Counted from the first letter of the stretch, positions 43,020-51,678 are shown. The stretch: 64,000 nt of DNA from Paenibacillus_F sp047238265 (GCF_047238265.1 NZ_JBDFMM010000001.1:682001-746000), one strand, 5' to 3'. Numbers and translations: made by a program. The notes: generated by a model not told the origin, from the letters alone.

Positions 43020-43613
43020 ATGAAAAGGATTTTTTTAGCCTGCTTGCTGGCAGCCATTCTTCTCGCGCTTACGGGATGCACCCAAGAGCGAACAATCGTG
43101 AAGACAATAACGCTGGAACAGGTAAAAGAAGCATTCAAGGCTGAAGGCATAGAGATATTCGAAGAGACGGAGCCTAACGATTGGACGCTTAACGGGAAGG
43201 GGGCCGTGCGTTATTCCGCGGGTCGTCCGACCGAGAAAGCCGCCTACAAGGAATTCGTGTCGATTTACGTCTATGAATCAAGTCTGGAACGCCAAAAAGC
43301 GATGACGGAGTTTAACACGCTGGAACAAAGCTTAAAGGGAGAGGAGTTTCTCACTCCGCTGCCTTACGAACAGCGGAACGTTCTGGTTCTTTACTGGGCC
43401 CACCTGAACCGGACAGCCCCCGAATCGCCGCCCAAGGCCAAACTGGATGAAGAAATAAAACGAGCTCTGCAGACCGTTCTGCAGAGCTCGTTTTATTTGT
43501 CCCGCCCCGCGGGCCCGTCCACGAAAACCGTTTCCGCTTCTTTGGCTTCGAAGCAGAGATTGACGGTGCGCTCATCCGCTCTCTCCGGTGGACTGTGCCC
43601 GCCGGAACCGTAA
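43020..43613 (+). CDS. putative lipoprotein, C-terminus uncertain
   Basis: A secreted lipoprotein: the signal peptide MKRIFLACLLAAILLALTGC ends in the lipobox LTGC. The mature part has ITLEQVKEAFKAEGIEIFEE and FVSIYVYESSLERQKAM, and no catalytic motif is visible. The reading frame lacks a stop before a perfect 17-bp terminator hairpin at 43457-43494, which encodes part of it (RALQTVLQSS), and continues to 43613 inside the convergent cupin gene. The natural end is therefore likely near 43455; either the stop was lost or the last about 50 residues are a read-through tail. AAAGGGGATTTTTTA precedes the ATG. Confidence 0.6.
   Translation: MKRIFLACLLAAILLALTGCTQERTIVKTITLEQVKEAFKAEGIEIFEETEPNDWTLNGKGAVRYSAGRPTEKAAYKEFVSIYVYESSLERQKAMTEFNTLEQSLKGEEFLTPLPYEQRNVLVLYWAHLNRTAPESPPKAKLDEEIKRALQTVLQSSFYLSRPAGPSTKTVSASLASKQRLTVRSSALSGGLCPPEP
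43457..43494. terminator. bidirectional terminator shared by the lipoprotein and cupin genes
   Basis: AAAACGAGCTCTGCAGA (43457-43473) and TCTGCAGAGCTCGTTTT (43478-43494) are perfect 17-bp arms around CCGT, with T-runs on both strands. It starts immediately after the expected cupin stop (43495-43493). Confidence 0.85.
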
Positions 43614-43845
43614 GCGTGTCGTTCGCTTTCAGCGAGGCGGTCGTACCGTCCTCGAAGTCTATAAAAAGTTCGCCTTCAAGCACCATAAACAATTCATCCG
43701 AATCGGGATGGAAATGCCAGCGGTAGTTGCCGGTCATGACCGCGATGCGGAGCACATGCGAGTTTACGTCCGATACGGCAAAGTTGACATGCCGCTCTTG
43801 AATGTTCCGGGTTAGTTCAAGCAAATTTTGAGGAGTCGGGTTCAT
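43493..43845 (-). pseudogene. cupin-domain protein, frameshifted
   Basis: A small cupin with NPTPQNLLELTRNIQERHVNF, GNYRWHFHPDSDELFMVLEGEL (metal-binding HxHxxxxE) and ADSLTVPAGTVHR-like NDTLTVPAGTVHR. After VHR the frame is wrong: the written product continues to 43351 through the terminator, whereas the shifted frame reads ADERTVNLCFEAKEAETVFVDG and stops at 43495-43493, just before the terminator, as related proteins do. The shift falls in a GAGAGAG run near 43579-43586 and needs two bases removed (one GA) or one added, so it differs from the AGACTG lesions. With repair the protein is about 116 residues. Confidence 0.7.
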
Positions 43846-43868
43846 GTCGGTTTCTCCTGTTTCTCGTC

Positions 43869-44264
43869 CTATTCGGACGGTTTCTCCGGCTCCGCGGAAA
43901 ATTTCGTTTCGATGCGGTCCCGGTACCGGGCAAGCGCCGGAGAAAGATTCATGCTGCGCTCTTCCATCAGCATGTTAAATCGGAGCTTCTTGACGTTGAG
44001 TGTTTTCTTCAGCTTGCGGCGCTCCTCTTCGTCATGACAGCATGCAAGGAGATCCTCCAGCGTAAGCATGTCTTTGCGAAGCTGCATCTCTTCGGGGAGG
44101 AATCCCGAATTTTTCAAAATTTTATACGACAAGCGCAGGTCTTCCGGAACGGCGGACCAGTCCTCGAGAACGAGCGGCTTGCCTTTGCCGGGCAAATTGT
44201 CGAAATCACCGTTGCGAATCGCTTCTTGGATGCGCTGTTCGACCAGACTGTCTAGAAAGCTCAT
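43869..44264 (-). CDS. DUF1992 family protein (DnaJ-C28-like)
   Basis: A 131-residue protein with the conserved start FLDSLVEQRIQEAIRNGDFDNLPGKGKPLVLED, then PEDLRLSYKILKNSGFLPEEMQLRKDM, the two blocks of DUF1992, also found in DnaJ homolog subfamily C member 28. The J-domain itself is absent. Function is unknown; the family is often mistaken for a chaperone because of the human relative. CAAGAAGGAGGAATTAACCT on the minus strand is the ribosome binding site. Confidence 0.88.
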   Translation of the reverse strand: MSFLDSLVEQRIQEAIRNGDFDNLPGKGKPLVLEDWSAVPEDLRLSYKILKNSGFLPEEMQLRKDMLTLEDLLACCHDEEERRKLKKTLNVKKLRFNMLMEERSMNLSPALARYRDRIETKFSAEPEKPSE

Positions 44265-44292
44265 AGGTTAATTCCTCCTTCAAGACGTTAGA

Positions 44293-44613
44293 TCAGGTTC
44301 TGGGCGCCCACAAAATAATGGACACGCCGGCGATGCAGACGGCTGCGCCGAGCCAATCGTAGAAGTCGGGCGTTTTCTTGTCCACAAGCCATCCCCATAC
44401 TACGGCGAGTACGATAAAAATGCCCCCGTATGCGGCGTAAACCCGGCCGAAAGAAGGAAACGCCTGGAGAGTCGGGATAATGCCGTACAAGACAAGCACA
44501 AGGCTTCCCGTGATTCCGTAGCCGGCAGGCTTGCCCTCGCGGAGCCACAGCCAGACGAGGTAGCCGCCTCCGATTTCCGCGAGCCCGGCGATTACAAATA
44601 AAAGCATGGACAT
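44293..44613 (-). CDS. YnfA/UPF0060 family membrane protein
   Basis: A 106-residue protein with four membrane helices: MLLFVIAGLAEIGGGYLVWLW, ITGSLVLVLYGIIPTLQ, RVYAAYGGIFIVLAVVWGWLVD and LGAAVCIAGVSIILWAP. FGRVYAAYGG and LAEIGGGYLVW are the YnfA signatures; the family is related to small multidrug-resistance proteins, but its substrate is not settled. The frame is open from 44700, but ATG 44613 follows CCGGAGGTCTCCC and fixes the usual N-terminus. It is transcribed toward the DUF1992 gene, about 30 bases away. Confidence 0.9.
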   Translation of the reverse strand: MSMLLFVIAGLAEIGGGYLVWLWLREGKPAGYGITGSLVLVLYGIIPTLQAFPSFGRVYAAYGGIFIVLAVVWGWLVDKKTPDFYDWLGAAVCIAGVSIILWAPRT

Positions 44614-44731
44614 TGGGAGACCTCCGGCGGATAGGTGTTTAAGCAGCTGGGGCCGCTTGCCCGTTCGTATAAAAATAAAGACATGAAGCGGATCCCTCAT
44701 GTCTTGGTCTACTGCTTATGACGTTCAAAGT

Positions 44732-44965
44732 CTAGACGCCCATACGTCTTCTTTGATTGTTTTGTTTCTTGGTCTGCTGGCTTTTCATCATCTGATTGCC
44801 GGTTACCTGGTGCTTCTGCTGGGAGTTGGCCTGGGCTTGCGCCGCTTTCTTCTGGGCCAGTTTCTGTTTCATGGCTTCCGCGAGCGAAACTTTGCGCGGT
44901 TCGGCCGCTTCGGCCGGTTGAGCTTGAGCTTCCACGGATTCCGGTGTCTGCTGATTCTCTGACAT
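44732..44965 (-). CDS. small hypothetical protein, polar and lysine/glutamine-rich
   Basis: A 77-residue protein with an acidic start (MSENQQTPESVEAQ), a helix (KVSLAEAMKQKLAQKKAAQAQ) and a basic tail (KSQQTKKQNNQRRRMGV). The composition suggests a disordered or nucleic-acid-associated protein. TGAGGTGATACGA lies before ATG 44965. It is downstream of ywbE on the same strand and may share its transcript. No family was recognised. Confidence 0.65.
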   Translation of the reverse strand: MSENQQTPESVEAQAQPAEAAEPRKVSLAEAMKQKLAQKKAAQAQANSQQKHQVTGNQMMKSQQTKKQNNQRRRMGV

Positions 44966-45031
44966 TCGTATCACCTCACTGCATTCATTACTTTTAGTTT
45001 ATTGGTTTTCAGGACGCTTTACAATAGGGTT

Positions 45032-45232
45032 TCAGGGCTCTTGTACAATTTCCTGCACCCGTCCGACCTGGCCGTCCGTCAGTCTGACTTTGATGCCGTG
45101 AGGATGATTGGGTGAATTCGTTAAAATATCTTTCACGACTCCTCGCGTCCGTTTGCCGGTGCGCTGATCCTGCTTGAGCACAATGTCGACGGTCAGTCCG
45201 GCCCGGATATTATTTCTCGATTGTCCGTTCAT
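45032..45232 (-). CDS. ywbE: YwbE family protein (DUF2196)
   Basis: A 66-residue KOW/SH3-like protein: IRAGLTVDIVLKQDQRTGKRTRGVVKDILTNSPNHPHGIKVRLTDGQVGRVQEI matches YwbE over its whole length. The function is unknown; the fold suggests a nucleic-acid or ribosome partner. It follows the RluA gene by 11 bases, behind AAAGGAGAATCCC, and is surely in the same operon. Confidence 0.92.
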   Translation of the reverse strand: MNGQSRNNIRAGLTVDIVLKQDQRTGKRTRGVVKDILTNSPNHPHGIKVRLTDGQVGRVQEIVQEP

Positions 45233-45243
45233 GGGATTCTCCT

Positions 45244-46197
45244 TTACGAAGTGGGTTTGGCGGCGAAAACACGCTGAAACTTGCCCGGAATCTGGGTCTC
45301 GAAACGCATCGGTTGTCCCGTCGAAGGATGTTCGAAAGCGATGACCCGGGCATGTAAACCGAGCCGGCCGATCGTGTTTTTCACGGAGCCGTACTTCTTG
45401 TCGCCGACAACCGGGTGGCCGATGTCCTGCATATGGACACGGATCTGGTTTTTGCGGCCCGTTTCGAGGTGCACCTCAAGCAGGGAGTAATCGGAGGAAG
45501 CCTGCAGCACTTTATAATGCGTGACCGCCTTCTGTCCGCCGTTATCCACGGGACTGGAATACATGAGCAGCGTTTTGCTTTCTTTCAGCCAGGAGACGAT
45601 TGTGCCTTCGAGCTTCTTGACCTTGCGTTCGACGAGGGCTACATAGGAGCGTTCGTGCACGGCCTCCTGCCAGGCCGTTTGCAGCGCCTGCTGGGTTTTC
45701 TCGTTCTTGGCGAAAAGCATGACGCCCGACGTATCCCGGTCCAGCCGGTGAACGACGAAAATACGAGCTTTCGGATCTTTTCTGCGGACATGCTCGGTCA
45801 ACTGCCAATAGGCGGTCAATTCCTTCTCGTCTCCCCCGGAGATCGAAAGAAGGCCCGCTTCTTTATTGATAACCAGAAGATCCTCGTCTTCATGCAGGAT
45901 GTGCAGTCCGATCGGCTTTTCCTCTTCGGTTACGACACTCCACTGGACCGTAACGCGGTCGCCGGGCTGGAGAGGATGATCGTGGCGGGTCGTTTTTTTG
46001 CCGTTCACGGATACCTGGCCTCTGGACAGAATGCCCTTGACGGTGTTTCTTCCTTTACTTGCAAGTTTTTCAAGCAAAAATTTCATCAGCTCGGCCGGCT
46101 CTCCGATTTCGAAGTGAGTCGGTTCTTTGTCCGTTTTCGAGGCGGACGGCCTGGCTGTTTTCGTTTTGGGGTTAAAAGGGGGACGCTGTTTTCGCAT
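45244..46197 (-). CDS. RluA-family pseudouridine synthase
   Basis: A 317-residue RNA-modifying enzyme. An N-terminal S4 domain (LLEKLASKGRNTVKGILSRGQVSVNGK) is followed by the catalytic domain with VVHRLDRDTSGVMLFAKN, whose aspartate is catalytic, then ETGRKNQIRVHMQDIGHPVVGDKKYG. The first 30 residues are basic and probably flexible (RKQRPPFNPKTKTARPS). The exact uridine target in rRNA or tRNA is not predictable from this. It leads a leftward set with ywbE and the small polar protein. Confidence 0.92.
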   Translation of the reverse strand: MRKQRPPFNPKTKTARPSASKTDKEPTHFEIGEPAELMKFLLEKLASKGRNTVKGILSRGQVSVNGKKTTRHDHPLQPGDRVTVQWSVVTEEEKPIGLHILHEDEDLLVINKEAGLLSISGGDEKELTAYWQLTEHVRRKDPKARIFVVHRLDRDTSGVMLFAKNEKTQQALQTAWQEAVHERSYVALVERKVKKLEGTIVSWLKESKTLLMYSSPVDNGGQKAVTHYKVLQASSDYSLLEVHLETGRKNQIRVHMQDIGHPVVGDKKYGSVKNTIGRLGLHARVIAFEHPSTGQPMRFETQIPGKFQRVFAAKPTS

Positions 46198-46270
46198 GGG
46201 TTGGCTCCTTCGGATCTTCTATCCATTTACTATAGCGCATTGGGGATTTAATTTCATCCCGGCCGGGCTC

Positions 46271-46299
46271 GTGATAAGTACCGGAACGAGTGATATAAT
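46271..46299 (+). promoter_or_regulatory. promoter of the ABC transporter genes
   Basis: GTGATA (46271-46276), 17 bases, then the extended -10 TGATATAAT (46291-46299), about 105 bases before the ATPase start. Confidence 0.6.
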
Positions 46300-46402
46300 G
46301 GAAAAGCTGGAATCCTTTTAGGAAAATGAACGCGGAACACTTCCTTGGTTTTGGGAAAATGCGGAATATAACGTACATAAACATTGAAAAAGGAGGCTGA
46401 GA

Positions 46403-47374
46403 ATGCCGCAGACGGACGGATTATCAGACGAAATTCTTATTGATGTGGACGGACTGGTCAAAACGTACGGAAGCTTCACGGCCGTAAACGGCGTGCGCTT
46501 CCAGGTGCGCAAGGGAGAGGTGTTCGGGCTGCTCGGTCCTAACGGCGCGGGCAAGACCACGACCATGGAAATGATGGAAGGGCTGCGCAAGCCCGACGGG
46601 GGAACGGCGCGTATCGCCGGTTACGACACCATCCGGGAACTCCGCAAGGTGAAGGAAGTGATCGGCGTCCAGCTCCAGTCGACCTCTCTGTTCGATCTGC
46701 TTAAAGTGCGCGAGATCGTGGAGATGTACGCCAGCTTCTATCCGAAGTCGGTGCCTGTCGCCCCCCTGCTCGCGGATATGACGCTGGAAGAGAAGGCGGG
46801 GGACCGCGTGAAGCATCTGTCCGGCGGACAGAAGCAGCGGCTCGCCATCGCGATCGCGCTGGTTAACGACCCGCAGGTATTGTTCCTGGACGAGCCTACC
46901 ACGGGACTCGATCCGCAGGCGCGGCGCACGCTCTGGGACATTATCCTGCGCCTGAAGGAGAGGGGCAAGACCATCGTCCTGTCCACGCACTACATGGACG
47001 AGGCTCACGTGCTGTGCGACCGGATCTGCCTGATCGACAAGGGGCAGGTCGTCGCGCTGGATACGCCAGCCAACCTGGTGCGCAGCCTTCAATCGGAGAA
47101 TGCGATTGAATTCCGGCTGCCTCAGGCGGAGTCGGCTTCCCCGCGGGAGCGGACGGAGCTGACGGACACGCTGCGCAGGCTCCAGGGCGTGAAACAGGTC
47201 GACCTGGCCCGCGACACCCTCGTGCTGTACACCGACCATCTCCAGCAGTCGCTCACCGGCCTGATCCGGGAGGCGGAGCTGCGCGGATGGAAGCTGACGG
47301 ATCTGCTGACACGGACCGCCACGCTGGAAGACGTGTTCATTCACATGACAGGAAGGAGCCTGAGGGAAGAATGA
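46403..47374 (+). CDS. ABC transporter ATP-binding protein
   Basis: A 323-residue ATPase subunit of an ABC-2 exporter. Walker A GLLGPNGAGKTTTMEMM, Q-loop LQSTSLFDLLKVREI, signature LSGGQKQRLAIAIALV, Walker B VLFLDEPTTGLDPQ and switch histidine STHYMDEAH are all intact; the C-terminal about 90 residues form a DUF4162-like domain. AAAAGGAGGCTGAGA lies before the ATG. Its stop overlaps the permease ATG (ATGA), so subunits are made together. DrrA-type transporters export drugs, antibiotics or lipids; the substrate here is unknown. Confidence 0.94.
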   Translation: MPQTDGLSDEILIDVDGLVKTYGSFTAVNGVRFQVRKGEVFGLLGPNGAGKTTTMEMMEGLRKPDGGTARIAGYDTIRELRKVKEVIGVQLQSTSLFDLLKVREIVEMYASFYPKSVPVAPLLADMTLEEKAGDRVKHLSGGQKQRLAIAIALVNDPQVLFLDEPTTGLDPQARRTLWDIILRLKERGKTIVLSTHYMDEAHVLCDRICLIDKGQVVALDTPANLVRSLQSENAIEFRLPQAESASPRERTELTDTLRRLQGVKQVDLARDTLVLYTDHLQQSLTGLIREAELRGWKLTDLLTRTATLEDVFIHMTGRSLREE

Positions 47375-48471
47375 AAGCGTACCTTCAATTGACGCTCGCG
47401 CAGCTCCGGATTTTTATCCGGAACAAACAGGTGCTCCTCTGGTCTTTTCTGTTCCCCGTCTTCTTCATGGTCATGTTCGGAACGTTTTTCGGCGGAGGCG
47501 GCAGCATGTCCATCAACGGGGTCGTCATCGATCAGGACCGGTCGGCCCAGTCGGCTCAATTGGTCGGCGCCCTGATGAAGACACCCGCCATGAAGCTCAA
47601 GCAGGAGGAGCATTCGGCGCCGGGGCTCCAGAAGCTGAAGGACGGCGATCTTCAGATGGTGGTCGTCATCCCCGCCGGATACGGCAACAAACTCGACGCC
47701 GCCCTCAGAGGAGGAGACGCTTCGTCCGTCAACGTTTATTATGACCAGACGAACATGATGACGGCCGAGCTCGGCAAAACCGTCGTGGCCCAGGTGGCGG
47801 ACGGCATCTCCAAAGAGAAGACGGCCTACAAGCCGGCGATAACGGTGAAGGCGGAGGGCGTTCAGGCGCTGAAGCTGTCGTATATCGACTTTCTCGTTCC
47901 CGGCATCGTGTCCATGATGATTATGTCCAACAACCTCAACGGCGTGGCGGGACAGATCGCCTCCTGGAGGGAGAGGGGCATTTTGCGCAGGATGCAGAGC
48001 ACCACGCTGAAATCGTCGACGTTCATCGCTTCGCAGATCACGGCCAGACTTTTGTTGAACGGCCTGCAGGCGGTGATCGTTCTGCTCATCGCGTCCGTTA
48101 TCTTCGGAACGAAAGTGAACGGCTCGTGGGGACTGCTTCTGCTGTTCGTTATTCTCGGCACGCTGGCGTTTATGTCGGTCGGGTTCATCGTCGCTTCACT
48201 GGCGAAGACACCGGAGAGCGCCGGGCCGATCGCGGGATTTATCTCCTTCCCGATGCTGTTTCTGGGAGGCGTCTTCTTCTCCGCGGACAGCATCCCGTCT
48301 TTCCTGCAGCCGGTCGTGAACCTCATCCCGATCACGCATCTGTCGACAGCCATGCGGCAGGTGATGAACGTGGGAGCGGATTTAACGGTGTTGTGGCCGC
48401 AGGCCCTTATCCTCAGCGGCTGGATGGTCGTCGCCTTCGCGATTGCAAGCTTTACCTTCAAATGGGAGTAA
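47371..48471 (+). CDS. ABC-2 type transporter permease
   Basis: A 366-residue membrane subunit. The first helix (LLWSFLFPVFFMVMFGTFF) is followed by a large extracytoplasmic domain (about 45-180), then five more helices including LSYIDFLVPGIVSMMIMSN, LLNGLQAVIVLLIASVIFG and PIAGFISFPMLFLGGVFF, and PITHLSTAMRQVM, the pattern of YhgE/DrrB exporters. The frame is open from 47287, but ATG 47371 overlapping the ATPase stop is the right start. It works as a dimer with the ATPase above. Confidence 0.92.
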   Translation: MKAYLQLTLAQLRIFIRNKQVLLWSFLFPVFFMVMFGTFFGGGGSMSINGVVIDQDRSAQSAQLVGALMKTPAMKLKQEEHSAPGLQKLKDGDLQMVVVIPAGYGNKLDAALRGGDASSVNVYYDQTNMMTAELGKTVVAQVADGISKEKTAYKPAITVKAEGVQALKLSYIDFLVPGIVSMMIMSNNLNGVAGQIASWRERGILRRMQSTTLKSSTFIASQITARLLLNGLQAVIVLLIASVIFGTKVNGSWGLLLLFVILGTLAFMSVGFIVASLAKTPESAGPIAGFISFPMLFLGGVFFSADSIPSFLQPVVNLIPITHLSTAMRQVMNVGADLTVLWPQALILSGWMVVAFAIASFTFKWE

Positions 48472-48508
48472 GGCGGATGTTATAAAGAAACCCCATGAAC
48501 ATAGAACA

Positions 48509-48544
48509 AAGAACCGTTTCCGTAACAGGAAACGGTTCTTTTAT
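48509..48544 (+). terminator. intrinsic terminator after the ABC genes
   Basis: AAGAACCGTTTCC pairs with GGAAACGGTTCTT around GTAACA, followed by TTATGG. It may also serve the leftward stalk-domain gene. Confidence 0.85.
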
Positions 48545-48570
48545 GGTTTGGATAAAAAGAACCTTAACAT

Positions 48571-49275
48571 TCAGATCGGAAGAGTCAGATAAGCGATATC
48601 GATAATTTTTAACGTAAGAGGATCGACTGTATACTGCTGCTTGTAAGTGTCAGCGAACGTCTTTCCGTCCAGCGTATATTCGACTTCTCCCTTAATGGTG
48701 ACGATAGTTTTCCCGCCTGCGATTTCATGGGTTGCCGTGACGTTGCGGTTCAGCTTCCACAGAGGGAAGTGGTCTCCGGGACGCGACAGATAACTGCCGT
48801 CGCTTTCTTTCATATAGGCGTAGTCGAAAAACCGTGCGGCCAGAACCGGGCTGTAGACGCTTTCGAGCTGTTTCAGCAGTTCCGCGCGTCCTTTCTCGTC
48901 CAGAGTCCCTTTATTCGGCTGATACAGCGTATGGAACGTCCACCGCTCCACGGCGCCATAATAATCTTTGGTCGCGACGGAGAGATCACCTTTCGGTCTG
49001 TTTTTAACAATTTCCACCTGTTTGAGCGTATCGTTCCAGGTTGTAGAAGTACCGAACAAATCTCCTAATGCTTTGAGGGGGACATAAGTGCTTCCCTCGT
49101 AATTAAGCACCGGAAGCTCGGCAGACTCGTATGTTTGTCCGTCGACGGTTACCGGATAGGTCGCCGCCTTCAGAAGATAGTCGATTACAGGCTTGGCCCA
49201 TACGTCCGTTTGGGTGGCGAAACTTCCGATGAGAATGCCCCCCGTTAAATAAAGAACCGGCTTTTTGCTTTTCAT
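48571..49275 (-). CDS. secreted stalk-domain (copper amine oxidase N-terminal-like) protein
   Basis: A 234-residue exported protein. The N-terminus MKSKKPVLYLTGGILIGSF with a possible cleavage after VWA is a signal peptide or anchor; residues 40-90 (VTVDGQTYESAELPVLNYEGSTYVPLKALGDLFG...VEIVKN) are the stalk-domain repeat that Paenibacillus uses at the surface. The rest (VERWTFHTLYQPNKGTLDEKGRAELLKQLESVY) is unassigned. ATTCAGGAGGGATGCAATC precedes the ATG. It converges with the ABC permease across the shared terminator. A surface or cell-wall role is likely. Confidence 0.8.
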   Translation of the reverse strand: MKSKKPVLYLTGGILIGSFATQTDVWAKPVIDYLLKAATYPVTVDGQTYESAELPVLNYEGSTYVPLKALGDLFGTSTTWNDTLKQVEIVKNRPKGDLSVATKDYYGAVERWTFHTLYQPNKGTLDEKGRAELLKQLESVYSPVLAARFFDYAYMKESDGSYLSRPGDHFPLWKLNRNVTATHEIAGGKTIVTIKGEVEYTLDGKTFADTYKQQYTVDPLTLKIIDIAYLTLPI

Positions 49276-49494
49276 GATTGCATCCCTCCTGAATTTTTCG
49301 GTCCGCCTGATATAACAGGTGTTTGAACTGGATCCGGCCGCTTTGAATTTATAGACTGCCTGTTCAGGGTAAATGTTTCAAGAAAAGAAAAATATGTAAG
49401 AGAGTGTGTTCCACCCGCCCCAAACGGTATGACCCGACGCCTAAACGGGCAACCTGATAACTAAATGACAGCGCTCTAAAAAGGAGGGACGCCC

Positions 49495-49755
49495 ATGATT
49501 TTGTACCAGCTTACCCAATGGCTCCAGGAGCATACCAGCATCCGCAAGGCGATTCAGCAGGAGGCGGGGGATCCCGGCGAGCTTATGCTTCGCAAGGAAC
49601 AGGTGGAGCGTCAGTTGATGGAACAGGCCGAGCGGTGGAGGAACGTATATGCCGATGTGCCTGCTCTGCCTGCGGCCGATCAGTTTCCTTCCTGGTCTTC
49701 CGGGACGGGGACCGAACGGGAGGGCGCGGAGCCGGAATTCGATTCCCTGCGCTGA
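49495..49755 (+). CDS. small hypothetical protein
   Basis: An 86-residue, charged protein: ILYQLTQWLQEHTSIRKAIQQE, then a helix (LMLRKEQVERQLMEQAERWRNVYADV) and a Pro/Ser/Gly-rich tail. AAAAAGGAGGGACGCCC lies directly before ATG 49495, a very strong ribosome binding site, which is the best evidence for expression. No family was recognised. It is about 100 bases upstream of the B12-binding radical SAM gene, and co-transcription is likely because I see no terminator between them. Confidence 0.65.
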   Translation: MILYQLTQWLQEHTSIRKAIQQEAGDPGELMLRKEQVERQLMEQAERWRNVYADVPALPAADQFPSWSSGTGTEREGAEPEFDSLR

Positions 49756-49858
49756 AAAGGAGCGCGACGGCGGTTCCGTCCGCTTTGTCAACTCGGCGGG
49801 GTTCGTGTAGAATAAGAACGATCCTTGATTTTATTGATAAAAGAGGTTGTAAACGACC

Positions 49859-51640
49859 ATGAATATCGTTCTTGCCACATTGAACGCCAAATACATTCAT
49901 ACTTCGCTGGCTCTGCGGTACCTGAAGGCATTCAGCGAGCCCGAATTTCCGATTGAAATCGCGGAATACACGATCAAAGATCCGGCGATGAACATCGTTT
50001 CGGACCTATACGGCAAAAATCCCGACGTGCTCGGCTTTTCTTGCTACATCTGGAACATTGAAGAAACGCTCCGCGTCATCCGCATGATCAAAAAAATCCG
50101 TCCCGATCTGACGATCGTACTCGGAGGGCCGGAAGTTTCCTACGATACGGAGGAATGGATGCGCACCGTTCCGGAGGTGGATTTTGTCGTCATGGGCGAA
50201 GGAGAGGAAACGTTCAAACATTTCCTCCAGGAGCTTTCCACCACCCGGAAGTTTCATTTCGTGTACGGTATCGCGTACCGCAAAGGGGAAGAAATTATTT
50301 TGACCCCGGGCCGTCCGAAGCTGGACCTGAATGCGATTCCTACTCCACACCGGTTCGAGGAAGACCTGAAGGACCTCGGCAACCGGGTCGTGTACTTCGA
50401 AACGAGCCGAGGCTGCCCGTTTTCGTGCCAGTTTTGCCTGTCCTCGATCGAGGTAGGGGTAAGATATTTCGATATGGAGCGGACGAAGTCCGAAATTCTG
50501 TATCTCATCGCGAACGGGGCCAAGCTCATTAAGTTTGTCGACCGGACGTTTAACATCAAGCGGGATTATGCGCTGGAAATTTTCCAGTTCCTGATTGACA
50601 ATCATCAGGGCTGCGTGTTCCAGTTCGAGATCACGGCCGATATTATGCGGCCCGAAGTGTTGGACTTCCTTGCCGAAAACGCGCCTCCGGGAATTTTCCG
50701 TTTCGAGATCGGCGTTCAGTCCACTAACGACGAGACGAACAATCTCGTGAAGCGCCGCCAAAATTTCGCCAAGCTTACCCGCACGGTGACGAAGGTGAAA
50801 GAAAGCGGCAAAATCGATCAGCATCTGGATCTGATCGCCGGACTTCCCGAGGAAAACTACGACTCCTTCCGCAAAACGTTCAACGACGTGTTCGCGCTGG
50901 GTCCCGAGGAGCTTCAGCTCGGGTTTCTGAAAATGCTCCGGGGAACCGGTCTGCGCCTGGATGCGGCCAAGTACGGCTACATTTTTATGGATCAGGCGCC
51001 CTATGAGATATTGGGCAATGATATTTTGCCTTTTACCGATCTGATCCGGATCAAGCGGGTGGAAGACGTGCTGGAGAAATACTGGAACGCCCACCGTACC
51101 GATCATACCGTGAACTACCTGATTGCCTCCGAATTTCCGTCGGCTTTCGATTTCTTCCAGGAGTTCGGCGATTATTGGGAGGAAAGAGGCTGGCAGAAAA
51201 TCGGCCACCAGCTGGAAGATTTGTTTACCCGGCTGCATGCTTTCCTGACCTGTCGGGGCACGAAGGGAATGGATGTCATCGAAGGGCTGATGAAGCTCGA
51301 TTATTTCCTGAATCACAAATACAAGCCGCGTAAAATCTGGTGGGATTTCAAGCTGGACAAAGCCGGCCAAAGCGATTATCTAAAAAGAGCCGCGGATCGT
51401 CCGGAAGAAGTTTCCGGCAACTTCAGTGAGCTGCGCATGGGCGAAAAGGAACTGCACAAGCATGCCGTCATCGAAGTGCTCCCGTTCGACCTGCAGCGCT
51501 ACCTGCAGGACGGCTCGCTCGACACGTCGGCGGAATCGCTGCTGCTGGCCGTTTACCGGCCGGAAGCGGGCGGGCGTCCGTCCGTGTACGCGATGCCGCT
51601 CGGCCATGCGTCGGCGGCGCCCGCGTCCGCACGAAGCTGA
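49859..51640 (+). CDS. B12-binding domain radical SAM protein with DUF4080
   Basis: A 593-residue protein. A cobalamin-binding-like N-terminal domain (VLATLNAKYIHTSLALRYLKAF, VLGFSCYIWNIEETLRVI, VLGGPEVSYD) is followed by a radical SAM barrel with ETSRGCPFSCQFCLSSIE (Cx3Cx2C) and FRFEIGVQSTND, then a long C-terminal part with the DUF4080 type PFDLQRYLQDGSLDTSAESLLLAVYR. The B12 domain lacks an obvious DxHxxG, so cobalamin may bind base-off or not at all. Substrate unknown; relatives are free-standing in many Firmicutes. It is a single gene with no modification partner beside it. Confidence 0.9.
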   Translation: MNIVLATLNAKYIHTSLALRYLKAFSEPEFPIEIAEYTIKDPAMNIVSDLYGKNPDVLGFSCYIWNIEETLRVIRMIKKIRPDLTIVLGGPEVSYDTEEWMRTVPEVDFVVMGEGEETFKHFLQELSTTRKFHFVYGIAYRKGEEIILTPGRPKLDLNAIPTPHRFEEDLKDLGNRVVYFETSRGCPFSCQFCLSSIEVGVRYFDMERTKSEILYLIANGAKLIKFVDRTFNIKRDYALEIFQFLIDNHQGCVFQFEITADIMRPEVLDFLAENAPPGIFRFEIGVQSTNDETNNLVKRRQNFAKLTRTVTKVKESGKIDQHLDLIAGLPEENYDSFRKTFNDVFALGPEELQLGFLKMLRGTGLRLDAAKYGYIFMDQAPYEILGNDILPFTDLIRIKRVEDVLEKYWNAHRTDHTVNYLIASEFPSAFDFFQEFGDYWEERGWQKIGHQLEDLFTRLHAFLTCRGTKGMDVIEGLMKLDYFLNHKYKPRKIWWDFKLDKAGQSDYLKRAADRPEEVSGNFSELRMGEKELHKHAVIEVLPFDLQRYLQDGSLDTSAESLLLAVYRPEAGGRPSVYAMPLGHASAAPASARS

Positions 51641-51678
51641 GCGCATGCGCGGCAAAAAGGCTCCCGCCCCTTTTTTTG

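Noticed and set aside
50006..51370. 454-residue reverse-strand frame opposite the radical SAM gene
   Set aside because: Codon-bias shadow; no start signal and no recognisable domain.
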